From the NCBI GenBank assembly GCA_002887195.1, contig PJAB01000004.1, positions 1-64,000 on the forward strand: DNA of 64,000 nt, written 5' to 3'. Below the pieces are notes generated by a model, which saw only the letters and a list, made by a program, of their open reading frames with translations, did no database searches and was not told where the DNA came from. The first letter of the stretch is position 1; every line of letters starts with the position of its first letter. The position numbers were made by a program, and so were the translations under genes. This stretch comes from Chrysochromulina parva. Lineage: Eukaryota > Haptophyta > Prymnesiales > Chrysochromulinaceae. Below, one piece after another: positions 55,872-64,000 of this stretch.

Positions 55872-56600
55872 ATGGCCGACGCGCAGACGCCGCGGGCGCC
55901 TGATGGGGAGGAGTCGCGCCAGCAGGGCGGATTTGGCGCGTCATCGACTAGTGTGCTCGACGCAAAGCTTGCACGGCGCAAGCTGCAGCAGGATGTGGAG
56001 CTGCTCTCCAATCGGGTCGAGCGGCTGCGGCAGGAGGAGCGCAAAGCTAAGCAGAAGGTACTAGAGACGAAGCTGCGCGGCCAAGAGATCGCCGCCTTGC
56101 AGAAGCGCAACGAGCAGGCTGCGCAAGCCAAGTCGCTCGCAAAGCGCATGGAGGAGGATCAGCGGCTTCGGGAGGTGCAGCAGCTGCGGCTGAAGCGCGT
56201 GGCCGAGAAGGAACAGGTGAGGCGCGTGCAAGAGGAGATGGCGAAGGCGAGGCGCGAGGACGTGCAGGCAGAGAAGCAGATAAAGGCCGAGAATGCCGAG
56301 ATGGTCAAGTCGCTCAAACAGTTTGATGTGGCGCGGGCGCAGAAGACGCGCACCGAGATCCGCTCGCACCAAAAGATGGTGTCGCTCAAGTTCGAGAAGC
56401 AACGGGAGGCTCACCAGGAGTTCTTGGCTCAGGACTTTATCAACATGATCGCGCTCGAGGACCGGCGGCGCGAGGAGGTGGAGAAGGAGATTGCCGACAT
56501 GGAGGAGATTGAGCGCAAGCACATCGAGAACTTACGCCGGCTGCAGGATGAGCAGAGGATGGCCTACGACGCGCTCGAGACGGCCCTCGCAAATAGGTAA
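55872..56600 (+). CDS. Coiled-coil protein, possibly continuing in a second exon
   Basis: 242 residues. After a 35-residue leader the whole chain is one charged coiled coil (LARRKLQQDVELLSNRVERL, EERKAKQKVLETKLRGQEI, FEKQREAHQEFLAQDFINMI, EDRRREEVEKEIADMEEIER). The style fits ciliary or basal-body coiled-coil proteins, but no family is named. The frame ends GCAAATAGGTAA: the stop codon overlaps AG|GTAACG, a possible splice donor, so the real protein may be longer. No obvious partner exon was found in the 807 bp that follow. Confidence 0.7.
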   Translation: MADAQTPRAPDGEESRQQGGFGASSTSVLDAKLARRKLQQDVELLSNRVERLRQEERKAKQKVLETKLRGQEIAALQKRNEQAAQAKSLAKRMEEDQRLREVQQLRLKRVAEKEQVRRVQEEMAKARREDVQAEKQIKAENAEMVKSLKQFDVARAQKTRTEIRSHQKMVSLKFEKQREAHQEFLAQDFINMIALEDRRREEVEKEIADMEEIERKHIENLRRLQDEQRMAYDALETALANR

Positions 56601-57407
56601 CGCCGCACGCTCTTCCGCTTATCGAATGATCGTGCGAGGACGAGCAAGTAGTGTCCCGCTGAGTGTCTCAAGACGGGTGCGGTTTGCTTGACAGCGGTGA
56701 GAGCGCGACCGTGATTGAAAACGCACGACTCTATGTAAGCTGTAAGTAAGCTTTAGTTGCTGGGCTAAGCGTCTGCGACGGCGACGCACCCGGCTCCCGG
56801 GCGACGCGGCCCGCGCCCGGGACGGGGCGGCGCGGTCCGCCCGCGGACCCCTGGCTGCGGCCCTGTGGCGACACGTCGCGCAGTCCCGGAACGCGCAGCG
56901 CGCGCCGCACCCCACCAGCGGTCAGTCTGCATGATATCACACCACGGACAGGGACAAGACAGCGCACCACACGCCGCCAGCACAGCACGCGCCCCGGGCG
57001 ACTCATCCACAGCACGCCCCAGGGACCATCGACCATGCCGGATATCCCACACAACACGCCATACACACCAGGTCAACAGGGTCCGCGGCGGTGCACAGCC
57101 ACAGGCCACAGGTCAAGCACAGAGCCCCTCACCCCAGAGCATTGCGGCACGCATGACACGGGAGCGCACGCCGGGCCGCTCAGCGTTAGCTCAGCGTCTC
57201 AGCCGGAAGCGTATGCATGCATGCATGCACATCTGTAACCCCTTCCCTCTGAGCTCCCTCGTCTCCGTCCATAAATCCGTCCAGAAATCAGCCCTCGGTG
57301 ACTACCGCTCGGCCGCTACACCACTAGCGCTGGCGACGCGACCACAATCATCTGCATCCGTCCGGCATCAGTACCAGCACCGGACCTGGTGGCACCTGAG
57401 GTGCCTC
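56601..57407. other. Convergent gap with GC-rich island
   Basis: 807 bp between the coiled-coil gene and gamma-SNAP. 56765-56920 is a GC-rich island (CCCGGGCGACGCGGCCCGCG) just after AGCTGTAAGTAAGCTTTAG. ATGCATGCATGC sits at 57215-57228. Frames across it give Arg/Pro/His-rich products. No gene. Confidence 0.5.
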
Positions 57408-58589
57408 TCACGTTAGGTCGTCGTCATCATCGATGGGCGCTGGAGGCGGCGGCACGGGCGCTCGTGCCGTCGGGTCGTCCTCTGGTGCGACCTCCCCAAA
57501 GTCACCTGCGCTTTGATCAGCCCCAGGGGCAGCCAGGGACACACTGCCCACTGCCGCCGGCCCGGGGCCGCCGCCGCCGCCGCCGCCGCCCATCTTGGGT
57601 GCAGTCGCGCTGACCATCCTATTCGCAGGCACGGCCGCCGTCTCAAGAGTGAGACCTGCAAGCATAGGTTTCGAGGACAGGGTCGATCAGACTCGCAGCG
57701 GCAGGAGGGGAGCCGGCCCCAGTAGGGACATCAAGAGGCAGAAGATCGCACCCCGAGCGATTAGTGTGACGTGGTTGTCGAGGTACGTGAACACCGGCTG
57801 CGCAACGCACGCAGCGATGGCCTCGGCGCTCTGCCTGGCGTACGCGTCCAGCAGCTCGACAGCTGCAAAGGCCTCGTCGTTGCCGCCAAACCCGTCGCCG
57901 CGAGCCTGCGCAGCATTGCAGCCATCTTCGGCCGCCACAAACTTGTTAGCTTTTAGAAGCAGGATGATCGAGGAAAGCTCGCAGCGCGCGACGTTATGCG
58001 GCTGGTCTACACGCGCGTGCACGGACGCCTGGCGGCTGAGAAGGCTCGCAGCACGTGCGTACTGCTTCGCACGGTTGAGGTACTGCACAGCCGCCTTGTA
58101 CGTGTCGAGTGACTGGAGCACCTGCACTTCTGTCAATTCGATAGCGTTTTCATACAGATCGCAAGCTACCTCCACAAGCTTGGAGCCGCGCTCTGTATTT
58201 TCCGACTCAATGGCGCGTGCAGCCTTGATGAGCGCGTCTGCCGCTGCATCCACCCTGTTATCTTCCTCGTGAAGCTTGGACGACTTCTCATACAACTGAC
58301 AAGTCTGCTCATACAACTTGAGATTGTCCTTGGCGAGCAAGGCCGCAGTCTCGAGGTGCTTGGCCGCCATGAATTTCGAATTAGACTGCTCATGTGCCTC
58401 TGCGCACTTCATGAAAGCGCCGATGGCCTGCGGCATCGCCTTGGCCACGCGGAAGGCTACCGCTGCTTTCTCGTACTCGGTCGCCGCCATCTCGTAGTCT
58501 GGCTTCCATCGCCCAAACATGCTCGTCTTGAGCAGTTTCGCGCCTGCGGCCATGGCCGCCTCGGCCTCTGCAAGTTTACGCGCCTCCAT
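57408..58589 (-). CDS. NAPG: Gamma-SNAP (soluble NSF attachment protein), two exons
   Basis: complement(57408..57655, 57752..58589), 361 residues. SNAPs recruit NSF to disassemble SNARE complexes. Exon 1 is a run of TPR-like helix pairs typical of SNAPs: FGRWKPDYEMAATEYEKAAV, AIGAFMKCAEAHEQ, AAKHLETAALLAKDNL, YEKSSKLHEED, VACDLYENAIELTE, and DNHVTLIARG near the end. That series matches gamma- rather than alpha-SNAP. The 96-nt intron (GTGCGA...CTTGCAG, phase 1) leads to an exon coding a Gly/Pro-rich tail ending IDDDDDLT, more acidic and longer than in animals. The start is MEARKLAEAE at 58589. Divergent from the next gene by 181 bp. Confidence 0.88.
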
Positions 58590-58770
58590 GATGGCTCCGG
58601 GCTCGCTCGCTCGCGAGGGACGAGCGCGAGCGCGCCTGCACAACTCGTCCGGCGAAGGGGGGGGGTGCTGTGAATAGTCTAAGCTCACCCAGGGCAAGAC
58701 TCTGAATATTTATATCTCATCTCGCTATTCGTGCGCGACTCCGATCTTCCAACAGTTTCTTCCAACCGCG

Positions 58771-59475
58771 ATGCACGGCCACCAAGCTGAATCGGAGATC
58801 TTCAGGCTCGGGGCGTGTTGTGATAAAGACGACGAAGCGTTTGAAGAACACAAGCGAAGGCAGCGGCTCGAGCGCAAGGCACAGGAGGCGCCCAAGATAG
58901 GACAGGCGCCTCCGACGGTCTTTTCTAAGCCGCAGCCGACTAACGTTCAAGCGCTCCTGGAAGCAGAACACAGAGAAAGGCAGACGTTGCGTGCAAACCT
59001 AGTTGAATGCCAGGCTCGTCTCGATGCTTGTGTCGGGGCAGCGCTCACAGGAGCAGGTCACGGAATTAGCGAGCCAGTCAGTGCAGCTGAGTGGAGGGCT
59101 GTAGCCAAGGAGAACGAGCGCATTCTCGGCGAGCAACAAACCGAATTTGTGCAAAGCTACCGGTGAGTTGTCGCAAGAAAGAGACATTAAAACGACATGC
59201 TGTGGACACGCTCTGACTCTCTTATGCGTCGTTATGGCTCCATCGATCGTACTATCATCGGGCAAATCGGGTCATCGGGGCCGGATAGTGGATTCATAGA
59301 AAGACGCCCGCCGCGCACGTGCAGCCGACGGACCCAAAGGGTACTTAGGGGAGGTATTCTTTCTGGATTCACACACTTTCCCCACCACCTGATTTTGAAG
59401 TCAATGCCGTTACGAGTGGGCCCTGTGCCTTTCGCCGCGGAGCCTGGGTGCGCTGTGGCAAAGCCTCTGTGGTGA
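58771..59475 (+). CDS. Small helical protein, unknown, probably two exons
   Basis: Exon 1 (58771..59162) encodes 130 residues: MHGHQAESEIFRLGACCDKD, DEAFEEHKRRQRLERKAQ, then helices (TNVQALLEAEHRERQTLRAN, SAAEWRAVAKENERILGEQQ). The unspliced frame stops at once, but CG|GTGAGT at 59161-59168 is a strong donor. An open frame downstream reaches 59475 (GFTHFPHHLILKSMPLRVG, VPFAAEPGCAVAKPLW) and can be joined in phase at AG|T (59289) or AG|C (59325), giving 192 or 180 residues. Not recognised. The splice choice is unverified. Confidence 0.5.
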
Positions 59476-59546
59476 ACTGTGGAGAGCCTGTGTGAACCTG
59501 TGTGCGCGCGTGCGCTCCTCCATCGCTTACGAAAATAGTTCATCCT

Positions 59547-59553
59547 GTTCACA
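59547..59553. promoter_or_regulatory. GTTCACA element upstream of NOC1
   Basis: CTGTTCACACAAAATC lies 61 bp before the NOC1 start codon; TGTGAACCTGTGTG occurs at 59491. Same word as in other promoters of this window. Confidence 0.4.
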
Positions 59554-59613
59554 CAAAATCACCGTGTTTCCGACGTGTTTCTCTTCCCATCCTCGCGACG
59601 ACGTGGTCGTCCA

Positions 59614-62316
59614 ATGGCGGACGCCGAGGCCCTCCGCAACGAGGTGCGAAGCATCCTTGGCGGAGGAGGCTTCGACGAGCGCAATGATTTCGAGGACGAG
59701 CGACGCGCCACAGCAGCCTCGAGCAGCAACGGGGCAGGTGGCTTCAAACCCAAAAGCCGTCGCGCGCAGCAGGCCATGGCAAAGGCAAAAGCCACAGGCG
59801 CGTCACCGGTGGACGCCAAGCCAACGTCCGGAAGCAAAGGCGGCCTCGAAAAACTGGGCATGGAGGGCTCCTCGTTGCCAGCTTCCGTCAAGCCTGCTGC
59901 ACGTGTGCTGCTTCCTACGACTGCGTCGTGGTGGGAGGAGGTCGTCGTGGCGCCAGAGAGCGCGCAGCCAACAGCCGACGCGCTAGTGCGCGAGCGCGCT
60001 GCTGAAGCGTACGAGGCCGAGGTGGCGGCCTTTGCGCTGCTGCAGAAGAAAAAGCACGGCTCAGACCAGAAGATGGTGCAGCGTCTGACGGAGGCGGGTA
60101 CGGCTAAAGATAAGATCGCCGCGCTCACGCTGCAGGCACAGGAGTCGTCTTTCCATTGCCTACCGCATGTGCGGCAGCTCCTGTCGCTGGCCGAGCGGCC
60201 ACGAGCCGAGGTCAAGCTTGCGGCCACCGAGGCACTCGCCGAGCTGTTCCTCACGCGACTCCTGCCCTCCCGACCCCTTTTGCCCTTCGAGAAGCACCCG
60301 TTGACCGCCGACGCGGCGCGTGTTGCCGCCGCCGCGGCCGCCGAGCGCGCCGGCAAAGGCAACGAGTTCGGCAAGAGCGGCGAGCTCCCGCTGCGGCTGC
60401 TGCTCCAGGCGCACTTTGAGGACGAGCTCAAGTTGGCGTACGCACGGCTCGTCGGAGCGGTCGAGGGCGGCACGCACGACCCGCTGCTGCACGTGCGCCA
60501 ACGAATGGTAGGCCGTCTGTATGGTATGCTCTGCGCCAAGCCGGAACTCGAGCGGCGCGTGCTGTCGCTGCTCGTCAACAAGCTGGGCGACCCCGACAAG
60601 AAGGTCTCGTCACGTCTTGCGCACCTGCTCGGCCAGCTCACCGTAGCCCACCCCGCGATGAAAGGCGTGGTCCTCGCGGAGTCCCAACGCTTCGTGCTCC
60701 GACCTAACGTCTCCGAGGCAGCGCAGTACTACGCGGTGACCTTCATGAACCAGATGATCCTAACCCGCAGGGAGCCGCACCTCGCGCACACGCTGCTCCT
60801 CATCTACCTCGCCCTCTTCTCGGCCCGGGTCTCCTCCGGCGCGCCACTCGGATCGCGCATGTTCTCATGCCTGCTCTCGGGGCTTCATCGCGCCATCCCC
60901 TTTTGTGACGATCCGAGCACGAAGGAGCAGACTGCGGAGCTCCTGAGCTCGCAGCTCACCTCCATCTTCCGTTGCGCGCATGCCTCCTCGTTTGGCACCG
61001 CCGTTCAAGCCTTGATGGTCCTCTCGCACGCGACGGGCTTCGCACCGAGCGCGAGCGACCGCTTCCACCGCGCGCTCTATGAGTCGGTGCTCCACCCGGA
61101 CTTGCCCACCTCCTCCAAGCAGGCCCTGTTCCTCAACGTCGTCTACAAGGCGATGAAGGCGGACGACACGGTGGCGCGCGTCGCCGCGTTTGCTAAGAGG
61201 CTGCTGCAAGCGTGCGCACACGCGCCGCCCTCGTTCACTTGTGGCGTCTTGATGCTTCTCGCCGAGGTAAGCAAGTCCCGCCCTCAACTACGGAAGCTGC
61301 TCACGGCACCGCCGAGCACTGCCAATGGCACGGGCGCCGTCGTGGATACCGGCGCCGCGCATGCCGCCGCGCCTGCCGGAGTCACCAAGCACTCGCCGGA
61401 CGCGCTGGTCATGGGGTACGACTGGAACAAGCGCGAGCCTAAATTCGCTGGCGCTGAAGGGAGCCGGCTGTGGGAACTCACGCCGCTTCTGCACCACTAC
61501 CACCCGTCGGTGGTCCAGTTTGCGCAGTGCGTGGCACGCGCCGAACCGATCAGCTACGCGGGCGATCCTCTGCGCGACTTCGGGCTGATGCCGTTCCTCG
61601 ACAAGTTCGTGTTCAAAAACCCCAAGGCGGCCAAGCGACAACAGAAGGGTGGCTCCATCATGCAGCCCGTCATCGACGGCGCGGGCAGGCTCGGCGGCGG
61701 CCCTGAGGCGCTCGCCATGAACTCGCGCGGCGCCGTAGCCAGCATGCTAGGCAAACCGCTCGGCAAGATCGCGTCCGATGAGCGCTTCTTTCATACTTAC
61801 TTCTCGCAGAAACGTAGTGCCGAGGAGAGGTTGCAAAAGGGCCGGCCGCCACGGCAGCGAAGCAAGTCGGCAGCTGAAGGCGTTGACGAGGATGATGACG
61901 GCAAGGATGGAAAGTACGACGACGAAGACGGCGACGAGGACGCCTTTGCAACGCGGCTAGCCCAGAGCCTGCTTGACGACGATTTCTACGACGAGGATGG
62001 CGAGGAAGGTGATGGCGAGGAAGACGGCGAGGAGGACGAGGAGGGTGAGGAGGGCGAGGAGGGCGAGGAGGGCGAGGAGGGCGAGGAGGAGGAGGAGGAG
62101 GATATTGAAGAAGCGGCCGTCGATGTGGCACACGCAAAGAAATCGAGCAAGCAGAAGCGGAAGCGCGGAGGACCGACGTTCATGGACGCCGAGGAGTTCG
62201 CGGCCATGCTTGAGGCGGCTGGGGACACAAATGAAGGCCGACATCCGAAGCTTGCCGCGTGGGAAGAGGGCGGTAAAGGCAAAGGCAAAGGCAAACGGAT
62301 GCGGCGTGGTCAGTGA
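59614..62316 (+). CDS. NOC1: Ribosome biogenesis factor NOC1/MAK21 (CEBPZ)
   Basis: 900 residues from MADAEALRNEVRSILGGGGF; the frame opens at 59575, but this Met fits the acidic N-terminus. HEAT-like repeats cover about 180-330 (CLPHVRQLLSLAERPRAEVK, LLVNKLGDPDKKVSSRLAHL). The CBF/Mak21 domain follows at about 340-660 (AQYYAVTFMNQMILTRREPH, DLPTSSKQALFLNVVYKAMK, WELTPLLHHYHPSVVQFAQ, DPLRDFGLMPFLDKFVFKNP). The C-terminal 150 residues are acidic, with an EGEEGEEG run coded by a GA-rich repeat (62035-62105), ending in a basic GKGKGKRMRRGQ. NOC1 pairs with NOC2 in early 60S assembly in the nucleolus. Intronless. Confidence 0.92.
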   Translation: MADAEALRNEVRSILGGGGFDERNDFEDERRATAASSSNGAGGFKPKSRRAQQAMAKAKATGASPVDAKPTSGSKGGLEKLGMEGSSLPASVKPAARVLLPTTASWWEEVVVAPESAQPTADALVRERAAEAYEAEVAAFALLQKKKHGSDQKMVQRLTEAGTAKDKIAALTLQAQESSFHCLPHVRQLLSLAERPRAEVKLAATEALAELFLTRLLPSRPLLPFEKHPLTADAARVAAAAAAERAGKGNEFGKSGELPLRLLLQAHFEDELKLAYARLVGAVEGGTHDPLLHVRQRMVGRLYGMLCAKPELERRVLSLLVNKLGDPDKKVSSRLAHLLGQLTVAHPAMKGVVLAESQRFVLRPNVSEAAQYYAVTFMNQMILTRREPHLAHTLLLIYLALFSARVSSGAPLGSRMFSCLLSGLHRAIPFCDDPSTKEQTAELLSSQLTSIFRCAHASSFGTAVQALMVLSHATGFAPSASDRFHRALYESVLHPDLPTSSKQALFLNVVYKAMKADDTVARVAAFAKRLLQACAHAPPSFTCGVLMLLAEVSKSRPQLRKLLTAPPSTANGTGAVVDTGAAHAAAPAGVTKHSPDALVMGYDWNKREPKFAGAEGSRLWELTPLLHHYHPSVVQFAQCVARAEPISYAGDPLRDFGLMPFLDKFVFKNPKAAKRQQKGGSIMQPVIDGAGRLGGGPEALAMNSRGAVASMLGKPLGKIASDERFFHTYFSQKRSAEERLQKGRPPRQRSKSAAEGVDEDDDGKDGKYDDEDGDEDAFATRLAQSLLDDDFYDEDGEEGDGEEDGEEDEEGEEGEEGEEGEEGEEEEEEDIEEAAVDVAHAKKSSKQKRKRGGPTFMDAEEFAAMLEAAGDTNEGRHPKLAAWEEGGKGKGKGKRMRRGQ
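62030..62105 (+). repeat. GAGGAG/GGCGAG repeat encoding the acidic NOC1 tail
   Basis: About six 9-bp units of GAGGAGGGC in tandem, then a GAG run, coding Glu-Gly-Glu and poly-Glu. Confidence 0.8.
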
Positions 62317-62748
62317 TTGCATCGCATCATTAACAATAGTCCACGTTATGTCATCTCGCATCCGTCGCCATCCGAAGCTTGCCGAGGCGCGCAGAGGCGC
62401 CTGGGAGTGGCGCTACGCGCTTGGGCGGCCTCGACGGGCAGCGCGGTGACGCACGCTAGCGATTCGGATATGTGCAACGAGGTACGAGCCTAACGTTAAC
62501 GCGCTCAGATATCGTATTTCGCGCACTGTGTAATCGTCCGCACCGCGACCGGCCGAAAGACGCCGACGGGGACGCGAACGCGCCCGTCGACCGGACCGCC
62601 CGTAACGCCGCCCTACGCAAAGACCCGGCCGTATGTACGATCTAACGTACTGTGTCGATACCGCTTGCGCTTCGGCCCTTCCGTGTCGTTCGTACACAGA
62701 ACACACGCAGCTGCTGTCGTGTGTCGAGGTTTCGTCAATCGCGTGTGT
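62317..62748. other. Convergent gap
   Basis: 432 bp between NOC1 and the last gene, with a CG-dense stretch at 62540-62620. No coding or RNA feature recognised. Confidence 0.45.
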
Positions 62749-64000
62749 TTAGTGGTATCCCTGCTCCTCATGGAGACTTGCTGCGTCGGCACGCGCTGGG
62801 GCCCGTGGGCTACCAGAAAAGGCCGTCACGAGCTTCGTTGGCGACTTTCTAAATGCTCGCTGTTGCCAAAAGCCATCATCAAACAATTTGCCGTTCTCAT
62901 CCGGAACTCCGACGATTATGGAGGGATGTTGTTGTTGTTGATTGGGGAAAGCGACCGGAATCATGCTGCTGGTTGTCCCCTTAGTCGCGATACTCGGAAG
63001 TGATGCTGTTCGATAGATTGACCTGACGTCCAGTAGTGACGATGACGCCTCGGTGATGCCAAGGGTTGACCCATCGGCGATGCCAAGGGTTGTGAGCAGG
63101 TGCCGCTTTAAGCTCGCCAAAGACTCGAGCGAGATGCGGACGAGTTTTTCACGCTCCTGCTTCGAAGCCCTCGTCGAGGATTCCAAAGTGACTCTCGCTT
63201 GTAGTAGTTCCGTGGTGGCTTTGTGGTGCGCCTCAGAGACGATCTTGTACCGAGCCACCAGGTTTTCCAGCATGTGGTCGAGCTCTAGCTCTTTGGCAAT
63301 GTGATGTTCTACCTTCTGGAGTGCTTTTCGGCACTTGTCCCGCTCGCGATCTCTCTGTTCGACTACGGCACGATACGCAGACCTCAGTTCGGCCAGCTCC
63401 TCGCTGCATTTCATCAAATCGCGATTCTTGGACAGAGTTGCCTGTGCAGCCGCCTCGACTGCCTTCGACGCCATTTCGAGTCCAGCTGCGAGCTTACCTC
63501 GTTCCTTCTGCAAAACATCCCTCTCAGCCAACAAGACCGCACTCTTTTCCGATAGCTGCTTCACTTGCTCGGTCAGCAGGTTTTCTAGAGCCCTCTTCTC
63601 ACTCAGCTCGTTGTGGGCTTTACCCAAATCGACGAGTCGAAGCGCAAGCTTTGCCCGGCACGCCGATAGTTCCTTTTCGGCTCCTTTCTCTCCATTTCGA
63701 TACGTGCTGAGCTCCTTTTCAAGACGGGACAGCTTGGCCTCGGAGGCCTCACTGACCTTTGCCAGCTCACCTTTGACCTTCGTGAGCTCGCCCCTCACTT
63801 GCAAGAGCTCTTGTTTCAAGCGCGTTCCTGTCGCCTCTGAGGTAGCCAGCAACTCCTTGACAGTAGCCAACTCGGTCGAATTCTGAGCTTCACATTCTTG
63901 GCGTACCGTAGCACGTACATTCTCCAGACTCGTTTGAAGACGCTCAACCTTGGCATTTGCGTCTTGCCAAGCCGTTTGAATCGCGATCATCTCCTCTTGT
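62749..64000 (-). CDS. Coiled-coil protein, 5' end beyond the window
   Basis: At least 413 residues; the frame is open to the right edge, so the N-terminus is probably missing. It is almost entirely long coiled coil: LKQELLQVRGELTKVKGELA, SRLEKELSTYRNGEKGAEKE, LTEQVKQLSEKSAVLLAERD, DRERDKCRKALQKVEHHIAK. After about residue 300 there is a Ser/Thr/Gln-rich tail (NQQQQHPSIIVGVPDENGKL). No motor, IQ or membrane motif is visible in this part. It could be a Golgin-like tether or a ciliary protein; the missing N-terminus should decide. Confidence 0.7.
   Translation of the reverse strand, partial: QEEMIAIQTAWQDANAKVERLQTSLENVRATVRQECEAQNSTELATVKELLATSEATGTRLKQELLQVRGELTKVKGELAKVSEASEAKLSRLEKELSTYRNGEKGAEKELSACRAKLALRLVDLGKAHNELSEKRALENLLTEQVKQLSEKSAVLLAERDVLQKERGKLAAGLEMASKAVEAAAQATLSKNRDLMKCSEELAELRSAYRAVVEQRDRERDKCRKALQKVEHHIAKELELDHMLENLVARYKIVSEAHHKATTELLQARVTLESSTRASKQEREKLVRISLESLASLKRHLLTTLGIADGSTLGITEASSSLLDVRSIYRTASLPSIATKGTTSSMIPVAFPNQQQQHPSIIVGVPDENGKLFDDGFWQQRAFRKSPTKLVTAFSGSPRAPARADAASLHEEQGYH

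Noticed and set aside
1..64000. CRISPR arrays, bacterial operons, insertion sequences, rRNA
   Set aside because: No regularly spaced repeats with unique spacers, no Shine-Dalgarno-led gene strings, no transposase or rRNA words were seen. The introns and families are eukaryotic.

Overview
This is nuclear DNA of a GC-rich, gene-dense microbial eukaryote that carries a plastid. Canonical GT-AG introns of about 70-360 nt are visible, and the genes are eukaryote-specific: TDP1, MCM10, SEC24, an ESCRT-III subunit, gamma-SNAP, GRASP, PI4K, NOC1 and a cyclin Q-like protein. At least three products begin with a signal peptide followed by a basic or transit-like stretch, as expected for a complex plastid. 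A haptophyte is my best guess and a stramenopile alga the main alternative; this is inference from gene style, not from a marker gene.

Layout. 1-10 kb: an edge fragment, a SAXO-like protein, Asp-tRNA synthetase with a DPY-30-like docking domain, one large gene that I join from two open frames into FHA-BRCT-UBA-TDP1, GRASP and GSKIP. 10-25 kb: YAE1 head-to-head with MCM10, a HAD phosphatase, PI4K-beta, a small coiled-coil protein, a double-length Tyr-tRNA synthetase head-to-head with a prolyl 4-hydroxylase, and an IQ/coiled-coil protein. 25-40 kb: a DUF1475-like membrane protein, a four-exon protein with a Tudor-like module, a VPS24/CHMP3-like ESCRT-III subunit with a frame break, a plastid-targeted protein, an EF-hand protein, SEC24, a plastid acylphosphatase-like protein and a cyclin Q-like protein. 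40-47 kb: a YWTD propeller protein, a GT31 glycosyltransferase, a chromo-barrel protein and an SFI1-like repeat protein. 47-64 kb: a kinase combining two cyclic-nucleotide-binding folds, a GRAM-like module, an RGS domain and an AGC kinase; a protein with two UBC domains, one apparently dead; a mono-ADP-ribosyltransferase; a CS-domain protein; coiled-coil proteins; gamma-SNAP; NOC1/CEBPZ; and a coiled-coil protein running off the right edge.

The genes do not form one pathway, though several act in endomembrane traffic (GRASP, PI4K, SEC24, VPS24, gamma-SNAP). Many are head-to-head with 75-310 bp between start codons. A TGTGAAC/GTTCACA element recurs in these short promoters, once as a perfect 14-bp palindrome. 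GC-rich, palindrome-rich islands sit mainly in convergent gaps. The most unusual items are the CNB-GRAM-CNB-RGS-kinase, the FHA-BRCT-UBA-TDP1 fusion whose intron is built of a tandem duplication, the double UBC protein, the pseudo-dimeric TyrRS and the docking domain on AspRS.
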